Positions 16,611 through 24,432 of a DNA stretch of 64,000 nucleotides are shown one piece after another. Location of the stretch: NCBI RefSeq assembly GCF_019084045.1, contig NZ_JAHRED010000001.1, positions 620,001-684,000 of the forward strand. Reading direction: 5' to 3'. Source of the stretch: Paeniglutamicibacter quisquiliarum. GTDB taxonomy: Bacteria; Actinomycetota; Actinomycetes; Actinomycetales; Micrococcaceae. Under the pieces are notes generated by a model. That model did not search any database and was not told where the DNA came from. It saw nothing but the letters and a program-made list of their open reading frames with translations. A program made the position numbers and the translations under genes. The number at the start of each line of letters is the position of its first letter. Positions within the stretch are counted from its first letter, which is position 1.

Positions 16611-18262
16611 GGGGTGTTTCCTTCGTGGCTTGGGGCGCCGGCGGCCCGGGGAGCATGTGGGTTTTGGGTGAGCGGGTCGACCAGTTCAAAGCGAAGCTGC
16701 GAGCCCGGGGGCAGCTGGGCCGCGGCCGGCAGGTCCTCGGCGATGACCCCGGCAATGACCGGGTAGCCGCCGGTGACCGGGTGGTCGGCCAGGAAGAGCA
16801 CGGGCAGGCCGGAGGGGGGAACCTGCAGCGCGCCGATCGCAACCCCTTCGGAAGACAGTTCCCCGGTGCGGATGCGTGTCAGCGGCGAGGAGCCCTCGGG
16901 CAGGGCCAGGCGGACGCCGACGCGGTTGGACTCGGCCGAGACGCTCCAGGTTTGGCCGGTCAGCTGCCGCAGCCCGGCCTCGCCGAACCAGTCCTCGCGG
17001 GGGCCGGAGCTGATGCGCAGCGTGTAGATGCCGTGTGCGTCGGGAACCGGCAGCGTGGAGGGCTCGGGGTTTCCGACCACGTGGGATCCGGTGACGGTGC
17101 CGACCGGCAGCAGGGTCCCGGGTGCGAGCGGGGCGGGGCCGATGCCCGACATGGAGTCGGTGGAGCGCGAGCCGAGCACGGGGTCGACGTCGATGCCGCC
17201 GCGCACGCCCAGGTAGCTGCGCAGCCCGGCGCCCGAGGGGAGAAGCGTGAGCGTTTCCCCGTCGAGCAGGGCAAAGGGCGCGTTCATCTGAGGCGCGCGC
17301 TCCTCGTCGTGGAAGTTGTCCTCCTCCACGGGGGTGATCAACAGCCGCGCGTGCGCGCCGGTGACGGACAGGACCGCGTCGCCACGGGCGCGCAGGACCA
17401 GCGAGCCCAGGAGGTTTTCGATGACCGCCGCCTCCGCGGCGTTGCCCACCAGGCGGTTGGCGGCACGGGCGGAGGAGCTGTCGGCGGCCCCGGCGGCGGA
17501 GACCCCGAGGTTGCCCAGGCCCGGGCGGCCCAGGTCCTGGATGAGGGATTGCAACCCGGGATCCAGGATTTCCAGGTGCCCGGCAGCGGCCTTGGGTGCC
17601 GCGTGCGCGGGGGCGGCGGCGGTGCGGGAGGAAAGCTTCAGCGCGGTGTGCGAGGCGGTGAATTGCACGCGGTCCTGCGGGCGGATCAGCGCGGGGTTCT
17701 CCCGATCCAGGTCCCAGAGCACCGCGTCGGTGTGCCCGATCAGCTGCCAGCCGCCGGGGGATTGGCGGGGGTAGACGGCCGAATAGTCCCCGGCCAGGGC
17801 CACGGCGCCCGAGGGCACGACCTTGCGCGGGGTGTCGCGCCGCGGCACGTTCAGGGTACGGTTCTCGCCGAGCAGGTAGGCGAAGCCAGGGGCGAAGCCG
17901 CCAAAGGCCGCGCGCCAGGTCTGCGAGGTGTGGGCATTGATGACCGACTCGATGCTCAGGCCGGTGAGCTTGGCGACCTCTGCCAGGTCCTCGCCGTCGT
18001 AGTGCACGTCGACGGTGACCAGGGAACCGGCGTTTTCCGGCGCCGTGCCCAGCTCGAGGGCGGGAATGGCGGCGGCGATCCTCCGGGCGCTGGCCCAGGA
18101 ATCGGCCTTGATGAAGACGGTGGAGGCCGCTGCAAGCACGTCAAGTTGTCCGGGCAGCGGAGAAGCCTCCAGCAGGGCGTCGAGGGCCAGCACGGAGTCG
18201 AGGTCGGAGAGCTCGACAAGCACCGACCGGGTTCCGGCAAAGCGCGTCGCTGTCACGCTCAT
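16607..18262 (-). CDS. pxpBC: 5-oxoprolinase subunits B and C, fused
   Basis: 551 residues. Residues 1 to about 205 are PxpB (AHS1/KipI-like: [42 protein letters not shown]). Residues from about 220 are PxpC (AHS2/KipA-like: [37 protein letters not shown]). In bacteria PxpA, PxpB and PxpC together hydrolyse 5-oxo-L-proline to glutamate with ATP. The fusion replaces the usual two genes. Start and stop overlap pxpA and the biotin carboxylase gene by 4 bp each, so translation is coupled. Confidence 0.92.
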   Translation of the reverse strand: MSVTATRFAGTRSVLVELSDLDSVLALDALLEASPLPGQLDVLAAASTVFIKADSWASARRIAAAIPALELGTAPENAGSLVTVDVHYDGEDLAEVAKLTGLSIESVINAHTSQTWRAAFGGFAPGFAYLLGENRTLNVPRRDTPRKVVPSGAVALAGDYSAVYPRQSPGGWQLIGHTDAVLWDLDRENPALIRPQDRVQFTASHTALKLSSRTAAAPAHAAPKAAAGHLEILDPGLQSLIQDLGRPGLGNLGVSAAGAADSSSARAANRLVGNAAEAAVIENLLGSLVLRARGDAVLSVTGAHARLLITPVEEDNFHDEERAPQMNAPFALLDGETLTLLPSGAGLRSYLGVRGGIDVDPVLGSRSTDSMSGIGPAPLAPGTLLPVGTVTGSHVVGNPEPSTLPVPDAHGIYTLRISSGPREDWFGEAGLRQLTGQTWSVSAESNRVGVRLALPEGSSPLTRIRTGELSSEGVAIGALQVPPSGLPVLFLADHPVTGGYPVIAGVIAEDLPAAAQLPPGSQLRFELVDPLTQNPHAPRAAGAPSHEGNTP

Positions 18263-19017
18263 GCGAAGCTCTTGATCGACACGCCGGCGGATTCCAGCCC
18301 TGCACGCACTGCCGCGGCCATGGCAACCGCACCGGCGGTGTCGCCGTGCACGCAGATGCTCTCGGCGTCCATCGGGATCACGGAGCCGTCGACCGCAACG
18401 ATGGTGCCTTCGGTGGCCAGGCGGATCATGTTCGCGGTGACCTGTGCGGGGTCGTGCAGCACGGCGTTCGCCTCGCGGCGCGAAACCAGGGTCCCGTCGG
18501 GGTTGTAGTTCCTGTCGGCAAAGGCCTCGGCAACCGGGCGCAGGCCCGCGGCCTGCGCCTTGGCCAGGGCGACGGAACCGGGCAGCAGCAGCACGGGCAG
18601 GTCCGAGCCGAAGGCGCGGATGGCGTCGACGACTGCCTGGGCGTGGGCCTCGTGGTGCACGATGGTGTTGTAGAGGGCGCCGTGCGGCTTGACGTATTTG
18701 ATGCCCGAGCCTGCAGCGCGGGCCAGGGCCTCGAGGGCACCGAGCTGGTAGAGCACGTCGTCGGCCAGTTCGGTGGGGGAGCAGTCCAGGAAGCGGCGGC
18801 CAAAGCCGGCCAGGTCCCGGTAGCCCACGTGCGCACCGATGGTGACGTTCGCGGCGACGGCGTCGCGGCAGGTCTGGGCTATGACGCTGGGGTCCCCCGC
18901 GTGGAATCCACAGGCAACGTTTGCCGAGGATACGGAGGTGAAGATTGCGGCGTCGTCGCCCATCACCCAGTTGCCGAAGGATTCCCCGACGTCGGAATTC
19001 AGGTCGATGTAAGGCAT
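18259..19017 (-). CDS. pxpA: 5-oxoprolinase subunit A (LamB/YcsF family)
   Basis: 252 residues, the usual family length. The hallmark N-terminus [13 protein letters not shown], then [31 protein letters not shown] and VKPHGALYN are all intact. The C-terminal [14 protein letters not shown] is also typical. It is the first gene of the operon and has a GGGGGT ribosome binding site. The palindrome at 19069-19083 lies about 55 bp upstream of the start, placing the operon under the same control as the NRAMP-like transporter. Product glutamate can feed central nitrogen metabolism. Confidence 0.93.
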   Translation of the reverse strand: MPYIDLNSDVGESFGNWVMGDDAAIFTSVSSANVACGFHAGDPSVIAQTCRDAVAANVTIGAHVGYRDLAGFGRRFLDCSPTELADDVLYQLGALEALARAAGSGIKYVKPHGALYNTIVHHEAHAQAVVDAIRAFGSDLPVLLLPGSVALAKAQAAGLRPVAEAFADRNYNPDGTLVSRREANAVLHDPAQVTANMIRLATEGTIVAVDGSVIPMDAESICVHGDTAGAVAMAAAVRAGLESAGVSIKSFA

Positions 19018-19068
19018 TTGTGACCCCCGTCTCGTGTTGTTGTCCCTTAAGAATGCACTATGAACGCA

Positions 19069-19083
19069 GATTGTTCAACAATC
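19069..19083 (-). promoter_or_regulatory. GntR-type operator of the pxpA operon
   Basis: GATTGTT-C-AACAATC is a perfect 15-bp palindrome. Its core TTGTTCAACAA is identical to the two sites at 8270-8280 and 8294-8304. It lies upstream of pxpA, about 25-40 bp before a TAGTGC -10-like box on the minus strand. Confidence 0.7.
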
Positions 19084-19223
19084 TTTCGCAACGGGTTTTC
19101 CCGCGCGTTGTTTCCCGGCCGCGCGGTTCGCCGTGGCACATCGGATCGCCGCGAGCCTAGGATGGGAAAACTACAGGGCGTGGCGCCACGGGATGGCGTC
19201 GCACTGAGCAAGGGATGTGGGAC

Positions 19224-19412
19224 ATGAGATTCATTTTCGAAGTCGACATGAACACCGAGGCGATGAAGCTGGACCCCGAGGCCGAGCTCGGACGGGCGTT
19301 GCGCTACTGGGCCGGAAACCTCAAGAACTACCCCATGGAACCCGGCGCCGGGGAAGACATCTTCGACAGCGAATACAAACCCGCCGGCAGCTGGGCCATT
19401 GTCGACGACTGA
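19224..19412 (+). CDS. small acidic hypothetical protein
   Basis: 62 residues from ATG 19224, chosen because AAGGGATGTGGGAC precedes it (an in-frame ATG at 19215 touches the site). It is rich in Glu and Asp with no membrane segment: MRFIFEVDMNTEAM, then ELGRALRYWAGNLKNY. No family is recognised with confidence. Coding character is supported by a good ribosome binding site and strong third-position GC. Confidence 0.6.
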   Translation: MRFIFEVDMNTEAMKLDPEAELGRALRYWAGNLKNYPMEPGAGEDIFDSEYKPAGSWAIVDD

Positions 19413-19479
19413 GCCGGCCGCGCACGCTTGACCGGCGCGCCCCGCCCGACGGGGCCAAACGGATGTCAGACTTGCACTC

Positions 19480-19980
19480 GTGGATATCCAAATCATCACC
19501 ACCGTCGTCGCCGGCCTGTTGTTGGCCGTTGCCGTCGTGGGAACCATCGTCCCCGTGCTCCCTGGAAGCCTGCTTGCCATCGGCACGCTGCTGGCCTGGG
19601 GCTGGATCCTGGGCGGCCCTGCCGCCTGGTGGTGCGCCGCCATCGGGATGGCCCTTGCGCTTGCCGGCTGGGGCGCCTCGACGGTGCTGACCGGCAGGAA
19701 CCTCAAGCAGCAGAAGATCCCGCGCGGCTCCATTGCCCTTGCCATCGCGCTGGCGGTCGTGGGCATGTTCCTGATCCCCGTGCTCGGGCTCTTCATCGGC
19801 TTTGCCGTGGGGTTGGTGCTGGGTGAATATGGGCGTCGCAAGGATTTCCGGGCGGCGCTGCGCTCCTCGGGTTCCGCACTCAAGGCCATGGGTCTGGGCG
19901 TCCTCGTCGAATTCGGCTGCGCGGCCATGGCCTCGTCGGTCTGGATGATCGGCGTGATCGTGCACTTCGCCACGCGCTGA
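19480..19980 (+). CDS. DUF456 membrane protein
   Basis: 166 residues from GTG 19480. Hydrophobic throughout, with four to five membrane segments, and the typical DUF456 start VAGLLLAVAVVGTIVPVLPGSLLAIG. GLFIGFAVGLVLGEYGRRKD is the conserved second half. Function is unknown. It stands alone between two small hypothetical genes. Confidence 0.8.
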   Translation: MDIQIITTVVAGLLLAVAVVGTIVPVLPGSLLAIGTLLAWGWILGGPAAWWCAAIGMALALAGWGASTVLTGRNLKQQKIPRGSIALAIALAVVGMFLIPVLGLFIGFAVGLVLGEYGRRKDFRAALRSSGSALKAMGLGVLVEFGCAAMASSVWMIGVIVHFATR

Positions 19981-20048
19981 GCGGCGGATGTGCGCGGCGC
20001 CACGGGAATAGGGCGGCCCAGGCCACAGACCCCTGTGAGCTTGCCAAC

Positions 20049-20072
20049 CGAAAGTGCTTATTAGCGCTTTCG
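20049..20072. repeat. hairpin after the DUF456 gene
   Basis: CGAAAGTGC (20049-20057) and GCGCTTTCG (20064-20072) pair across a TTATTA loop with one G-U. There is no T tract, so it may be a weak terminator or a protein site rather than a strong terminator. Confidence 0.4.
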
Positions 20073-20089
20073 TCGATAATTCGCACGTA

Positions 20090-20114
20090 ATCTCAATGTT
20101 GTAACGATTGAGAT
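20090..20114. promoter_or_regulatory. inverted repeat upstream of hypothetical gene
   Basis: ATCTCAAT (20090-20097) and ATTGAGAT (20107-20114) are perfect inverted copies separated by 9 bp, 49 bp before the next start codon. This is a possible operator. Confidence 0.4.
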
Positions 20115-20162
20115 GATTGCGGGTGTCGGCTTCCCCGCTGGAAGATTATAAAGGGGTAGGCA

Positions 20163-20546
20163 ATGCGGTTGGCGCGTCGAACAATGCCACTTGGCGAAGA
20201 CATCCTGTTGGCCCGCCATGGGTCCAACATTGCTGAAATGACCCAGGACCGCAAGAACAACCTGACCCGCGCCCGCCTGATCGACGGCAGCATCGACACC
20301 GCCTCCAACTTCCTGGTGAGCCTGAACGCCATGGCGGCGATCACCCCGGCTGAGCGCTTCAGCAAGGTCGCCGGCGACTACTCGGCCGACCGCCTGCCCG
20401 TCAGCCGTTCGGAAATCCGCTTCATGGCCAAGCTCTCGGCCGCATGGGGCGTCGCTTCCCTCGCCTTCATCGGCGGAATGAGCTGGGTCGTCTACAACTA
20501 CGGCGATCCGGAAATGCTCATGCAGGTCATGGGCACCTCGCTCTAG
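20163..20546 (+). CDS. hypothetical protein with one C-terminal membrane helix
   Basis: 127 residues from ATG 20163 behind a good AAGGGGTAGG site. The soluble N-terminal part (GEDILLARHGSNIAEMTQDR, RLIDGSIDTASNFLVSLNAM) is followed by one hydrophobic segment near residues 96-113 (LSAAWGVASLAFIGGMSWVV). No known family is recognised. The gene has its own inverted-repeat region upstream and a terminator downstream, so it is a single-gene unit. Confidence 0.7.
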   Translation: MRLARRTMPLGEDILLARHGSNIAEMTQDRKNNLTRARLIDGSIDTASNFLVSLNAMAAITPAERFSKVAGDYSADRLPVSRSEIRFMAKLSAAWGVASLAFIGGMSWVVYNYGDPEMLMQVMGTSL

Positions 20547-20568
20547 GGCCACTCCAACTTTTCCCCTG

Positions 20569-20619
20569 CCGCCCGTCGGGCCGCACCCCACTCTTGGGTG
20601 CTTCCGGCGGGGCGGTTTT
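20569..20619 (+). terminator. intrinsic terminator
   Basis: Outer arms CCGCCC and GGGCGG and inner arms GCACCC and GGGTGC form a long hairpin followed by TTTT (20616-20619). Confidence 0.65.
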
Positions 20620-20641
20620 GCGCTCTGCGGGGCACGCAGGC

Positions 20642-20881
20642 TCAGCGCTTGCGGAACGAGAAGCGTCCCACGACCCAGCCAATGAGCAGCACCGCGCCAA
20701 GGGAGATCCGCAGCGGGGCGTTAAGGTCGAGGAACAAGAATTCTATGCGGACCCGCTGGCGGTTTTGCAGGATGAAGATGACCGCCAGGGCCGCGCCGAG
20801 GATGGCGATCCAGTTCTTGGCCGAGAGCCGCGCGAAGAATTGAAGGACGGGGTTCTTGGTGCTGCCGGGGGTTTCGCTCAT
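20642..20881 (-). CDS. LapA-family small membrane protein
   Basis: 79 residues with two membrane helices (about 24-41 and 55-72). The sequence VIFILQNRQRVRIEFLFLDL between them is the LapA (DUF1049) signature, in which the N-x-x-V-x-x-F pattern follows helix 1. These proteins are involved in envelope lipid assembly in other bacteria. It is convergent with the preceding gene. Confidence 0.8.
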   Translation of the reverse strand: MSETPGSTKNPVLQFFARLSAKNWIAILGAALAVIFILQNRQRVRIEFLFLDLNAPLRISLGAVLLIGWVVGRFSFRKR

Positions 20882-21008
20882 GTCAACAGGTTAGTCGAAT
20901 TCCGCGGCCCGACGCGTGGGCCATTGCGTTGGCTCCTTGCAGCCACCGGAGTGATTCGACGGTGCTGCAGCCGGCTGGAAATCCATTCCGGTGCGGGAAC
21001 GTGATGCC

Positions 21009-21094
21009 TAGGTGCCCTTCACCTGCCAGGAATCGACGGCCGGATGACGAGGGATCCTGCTTCCCCGCAATCCGGCCGTCGCCTGGGGCACCTA
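21009..21094. terminator. nested double-stem structure downstream of SDR gene
   Basis: The outer arms TAGGTGCCC (21009-21017) and GGGCACCTA (21086-21094) enclose a second perfect stem, CGACGGCCGGAT (21034-21045) with ATCCGGCCGTCG (21070-21081). It lies 14 bp past the stop of the leftward SDR gene. It probably terminates that transcript; the two-storey form is unusual. Confidence 0.5.
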
Positions 21095-21107
21095 CAGCTG
21101 GTTCCTG

Positions 21108-21818
21108 CTAATTCTTGACGGCCAGCTGTGGGTAGACCGATTCCAAGGGGGCACTGAGGGCCGCCTTGAGCTGAACCGACGTCTGGTCCGCGAGGACCTC
21201 GTGCTCGCCGCCTTCGAGTGCATCAAAGACCGTAGCCACCAGGTCTGCCGGGTCCACCTTCGGATCGGTGGCGTGTGCGGCCATTGCGGTGTCCACGTAT
21301 CCGACGTGCACGCCCAGGACCTGGACTCCCGCCGGAGCAAGCTCCAGGCGCAGGGAGTTCGTGGCCGACCACAGGGCAGCCTTCGTCGCGGAGTAGATTC
21401 CCGCCACTGCCCACCAGGCCAAGGCCGAGTGGATGTCGATGATCGCCGCGTTGTCCTTGGCTGACAAGACCGGGGCGAAGGCGCGGGCGAGAAAGAGCGG
21501 GCCCAGGAAGTTGGTCTCAACGTTCCGGCGAATCTCCTCGTCGGTGTGGGCAAGGATGCCCGGGGTGGAGATCGAAGCGCCGGCGTTGTTGATCAGTACC
21601 GTCACGTCCCCGGCGGCCGCCAGTGCGGCCCGGATCGATGAAGGATCGGTGACATCCAGGGTGAGCGGCACAATCCGATCGTCGTCCCATTGCCGTGGGG
21701 TGCGGGCGGTGGCGTGGACCTTCGCCGCTCCACGGGCGAGGGCTTCGCGTACGAAGTGGGTGCCGATACCGCCGTTCGCCCCGGTGACGAGGACCACGGC
21801 TCCGTTCAATGAGGTCAT
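21108..21818 (-). CDS. SDR-family oxidoreductase
   Basis: 236 residues. The cofactor motif TGANGGIG lies near residue 13, LDVTDPSSIRAAL marks the second nucleotide-binding strand, and NNAGAS follows. The catalytic pair appears as YSATK near residue 147 with an upstream Ser (DIHSAL). Full length for a classical short-chain dehydrogenase using NAD(P)H. It follows the old yellow enzyme gene by 63 bp in the same direction, so the two are probably co-transcribed. Confidence 0.87.
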   Translation of the reverse strand: MTSLNGAVVLVTGANGGIGTHFVREALARGAAKVHATARTPRQWDDDRIVPLTLDVTDPSSIRAALAAAGDVTVLINNAGASISTPGILAHTDEEIRRNVETNFLGPLFLARAFAPVLSAKDNAAIIDIHSALAWWAVAGIYSATKAALWSATNSLRLELAPAGVQVLGVHVGYVDTAMAAHATDPKVDPADLVATVFDALEGGEHEVLADQTSVQLKAALSAPLESVYPQLAVKN

Positions 21819-21881
21819 GGGGAGGTTCCTTCTCTTGTTGCGTCAGGATTGCGCAGTCGCGCTTTCCCAGGGGTGGTGGGG

Positions 21882-22943
21882 TCAGGATTGGCTGAGTGCT
21901 GGATAGTCGGTGTACCCGGCGGCGCCACCGCCATAAATGGTCGTTGGCACGATCTCGTTCAGCGTTGCGTCGGAGCGCAGGCGCTCAACGATGTCGGGGT
22001 TGGCCAGGGCGAGCCGGCCCAGCGGGGCCACATCGGAGAGCCCTGCGTCGATGTCGGAGGCGATCTGTTCCCGCTCGCGCCCGTAGCGGAGGACCAGCAG
22101 GGCGCTTGGCCACAGCTCGCGGAACGAGCGCAGCAATTCGTCGTCGCCGAGATGATGCACTTGCAGGTACGCCAGGTTCAGCTTCGCAAGTTCACCGACG
22201 AGGTACCGGTACTGGGCACGCACCGCCTCGGTGCCACCCTCGTTGAGCCCGCCCAGCGGGAAGGCGGGGGAGATGCGGATGCCCGTGCGGTCGGCTCCGA
22301 TCTCCTTGGCCACGGCGGCGGCCACCTCGATGACAAAGCGAGCGCGGTTTTCCACCGACCCGCCGTAGGCGTCGGTGCGCTGGTTGGCGTTCGGGGAGAG
22401 GAATTGGTGCAGGAGATAGCCATTGGCGCCATGGATCTCCACGCCGTCTGCCCCGGCTGCGATCGCCGAGGCCGCCGCGTGGCGGAACTCCTCGATGACC
22501 CCGCCGATCTCCCCGCTGCCCAGCTCGCGCGGGACCGGGACCTGCTGGCGGCCGGTGGGGGTGAAGATCTCATCGTCCGGGGCAATCGCCGACGGAGCCA
22601 CAGCCTTCCGACGGTGCGCGGTGTTGTCCGGATGCGATATCCGGCCCACGTGCATCAGCTGGATGAAGATGTGCCCGCCGCGTCCGTGCACCTCATCGGT
22701 GACCTTGCGCCACCCTTCAACCTGCGCGGGGGTGTGGATGCCCGGAGTGTTGAAATACCCTTGTCCGTCCTCCGACGGCTGGGTTCCCTCGGTGATCAGC
22801 AGTCCCAGGGAGGCGCGCTGTCCGTAGTACTCGGCAGCCAGATCACCCGGGGTGCCGTCGGCATTTGCGCGATTTCGGGTCATGGGGGCCAGGGCAAGGC
22901 GGTGATGTAACTGGATGCGGCCCAGGGAGAAGGGCTGCCACAA
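21882..22943 (-). CDS. old yellow enzyme (NemA-like alkene reductase)
   Basis: 353 residues from TTG 22943. The TIM-barrel FMN enzyme has APMTRNRA at the N-terminus, the substrate-binding HGANGY (His, Asn and Tyr all kept), LLHQFLSPNANQRTDAYGG, and GRLALANPDIVERL near the end. These enzymes reduce activated C=C bonds or nitro groups with NADPH. No ribosome binding site precedes the TTG, whereas AAAGGAAA lies 10 nt before an in-frame ATT at 22958, which would add five residues. Its promoter overlaps a TetR-type operator shared with the quinone reductase gene. Confidence 0.9.
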   Translation of the reverse strand: MWQPFSLGRIQLHHRLALAPMTRNRANADGTPGDLAAEYYGQRASLGLLITEGTQPSEDGQGYFNTPGIHTPAQVEGWRKVTDEVHGRGGHIFIQLMHVGRISHPDNTAHRRKAVAPSAIAPDDEIFTPTGRQQVPVPRELGSGEIGGVIEEFRHAAASAIAAGADGVEIHGANGYLLHQFLSPNANQRTDAYGGSVENRARFVIEVAAAVAKEIGADRTGIRISPAFPLGGLNEGGTEAVRAQYRYLVGELAKLNLAYLQVHHLGDDELLRSFRELWPSALLVLRYGREREQIASDIDAGLSDVAPLGRLALANPDIVERLRSDATLNEIVPTTIYGGGAAGYTDYPALSQS

Positions 22944-23052
22944 GGATGAAGTTGTAATGGGGTAAGTGTTTCCTTTACTGGGAGGGCCGGAAGCGGCGGT
23001 CGTGCCTGGTTGCCATCCGATAGAACCGATTCATCGTGGGATAATGATTGCC

Positions 23053-23076
23053 TGATCGGGATGCCGATCCCGATCA
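23053..23076. promoter_or_regulatory. 24-bp palindrome in the OYE/TetR divergent region
   Basis: TGATCGGGAT and ATCCCGATCA are perfect inverted 10-mers around GCCG. The element lies just downstream of the leftward -10 box (TATAGT, 23088-23083), near the predicted transcription start of the old yellow enzyme gene. It is a strong candidate for an operator or an mRNA leader hairpin. Confidence 0.55.
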
Positions 23077-23082
23077 CTAACG

Positions 23083-23112
23083 ACTATACTCATAACTGAG
23101 TGCGGTCATAAT
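23083..23112 (-). promoter_or_regulatory. shared TetR-type operator/promoter, OYE side
   Basis: On the minus strand GCACTCA is followed after 4 bp by TGAGTATAGTCGT; TATAGT serves as -10. The arrangement repeats at 26725-26755 as GCACTCA, 5 bp, TTGAGTATGATCGT. ACTCA-TAAC-TGAGT (23088-23101) is a perfect small palindrome. On the plus strand the same bases give a TATACT box for the tetR gene. Confidence 0.55.
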
Positions 23113-23133
23113 TTATTTCGAGAGGATCACCAC

Positions 23134-23736
23134 ATGTCATCGCCGTCCCAACAGCTCGGTCGGCGCGAACGCAACAAGCTGGAAAAGCTCGAGCGCATCA
23201 CCGCCGCAGCCAGTGAATTGTTCGCCAAGCACGGGATCGAGGACGTCACTACCCAGCAGATTGCCGAGAGTGCAGACATCGGCACCGGAACGTTGTTCCT
23301 GTACGCGAAATCCAAGGGCGAATTGCTGCTGCTAGTCCAGAACGCGCACTATGCCCTCGCGCTGGAGCGCGGGCAGGCAGCGGCCGCGAAAACGCCAGAT
23401 GTGCTTGAGGCGGTGCTGGCAATATTGACGCCAGTAGTTGAATGCAACCGCGTGCAGGTCGAGAACGGGCGCACCTACCTGCGTGAGATGGTCTTCGGTG
23501 ACCCCGCCGAACCGCGCCATGCCGAGGCCCTGGAAATTGTCGCCCAAACCCAGGAGGCACTCGCAGCGGTCCTTGGTCGGCATGAGCGCATCGGTGAAAG
23601 CGAAGCGACCACACTTGCAGGCGTTGTCTCCGCGGTCATGTTCCTCGCGATGGCCGCGAGCATTAATGCGCAACGGAGCACCGTTGAGGTCATCGATGCC
23701 ATCAGGACGCAGGTTTCTGCCATACTTCCGCGCTAG
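23134..23736 (+). CDS. TetR-family regulator
   Basis: 200 residues. The N-terminal HTH is RITAAASELFAKHGIEDVTTQQIAESADIGTGTLFLYAKSKGELL. The all-alpha C-terminal ligand domain is not assigned to a subfamily. AGAGGATCACC precedes the ATG. It is divergent from the old yellow enzyme gene, and the shared operator sequences at 23083-23112 and 26725-26755 make it the likely controller of both leftward units (reductase/SDR and quinone reductase/hydrolase). Confidence 0.87.
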   Translation: MSSPSQQLGRRERNKLEKLERITAAASELFAKHGIEDVTTQQIAESADIGTGTLFLYAKSKGELLLLVQNAHYALALERGQAAAAKTPDVLEAVLAILTPVVECNRVQVENGRTYLREMVFGDPAEPRHAEALEIVAQTQEALAAVLGRHERIGESEATTLAGVVSAVMFLAMAASINAQRSTVEVIDAIRTQVSAILPR

Positions 23737-23799
23737 GCGGTAGCCGAGTCGCCGAGCCCGAGCAACCATTACCCGTATCGAGCATGTGGAGATCCAACG

Positions 23800-24351
23800 A
23801 TGTCAGCAAGGCCCACGCCACCGGCGAACCGTTCGCGGACGATCCATTACCAGGTCCCCGAAGCGGATAAGACAAGGCTGTTCGAGCGGACCGGGCTCGA
23901 GCAGCTGCGCGCCATGGCCGAAGGGCGCATCGCGGCACCGCCGATCAGCAGCCACATCGGTTTGGAGTTCGTGGACGTCACCGACGGGGACGTCGTGATG
24001 ACAGCGCAGCCGGACGAATCGCACTACAACCCGATCGGATCGGTTCACGGCGGTTTCTTCGCCACGGTGCTGGACTCCGTGTGCGGATGTGCCGTGCACA
24101 GCACCCTTCCGGCCGGAGTGGGATACACCAGCCTGGAAATCAAGGTCTCTTTCCTGCGTCCGATCACTGCCGAAACAGGCGCCGTCACCGCGCATGGCTG
24201 GGTCACCCGACGCGGTCAGGCGGTCGCCTTCGCCGATGCCGAGATTCGGGACGCGGAAGGCCGGGTACTGGCCACCGCCTCGAGCACCTGCCTGATCATC
24301 TACCCGGACGGTGCCGTCCCGGACTCCCGGCCCGGTCCGGCGATTCAATAG
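23800..24351 (+). CDS. PaaI-type hotdog thioesterase
   Basis: 183 residues. The hotdog core SHYNPIGSVHGGFFATVLDSVCG includes the catalytic-site pattern HGG. TSLEIKVSFLRPI and VAFADAEIRD are the following conserved strands. Members hydrolyse acyl- or aryl-CoA thioesters. It follows tetR by 63 bp and is probably part of the same transcript. Confidence 0.86.
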   Translation: MSARPTPPANRSRTIHYQVPEADKTRLFERTGLEQLRAMAEGRIAAPPISSHIGLEFVDVTDGDVVMTAQPDESHYNPIGSVHGGFFATVLDSVCGCAVHSTLPAGVGYTSLEIKVSFLRPITAETGAVTAHGWVTRRGQAVAFADAEIRDAEGRVLATASSTCLIIYPDGAVPDSRPGPAIQ

Positions 24352-24365
24352 CGTCTACGCATCGC

Positions 24366-24410
24366 CGGATGGGCCGCACTGCAGAAGAAGTTTGCGGTGC
24401 GGCCCATCCG
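24366..24410. terminator. bidirectional intrinsic terminator
   Basis: A perfect 14-bp stem (24366-24379 with 24397-24410; arms begin CGGATGGGCC and end GGCCCATCCG) lies between the convergent thioesterase and alpha/beta hydrolase genes. Confidence 0.7.
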
Positions 24411-24432
24411 TTTCGAGGGGAAGCACCGCCAT

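Noticed and set aside
14733-16766. 677-codon rightward open frame
   Set aside because: Antisense to the biotin carboxylase gene, which has full domain support.
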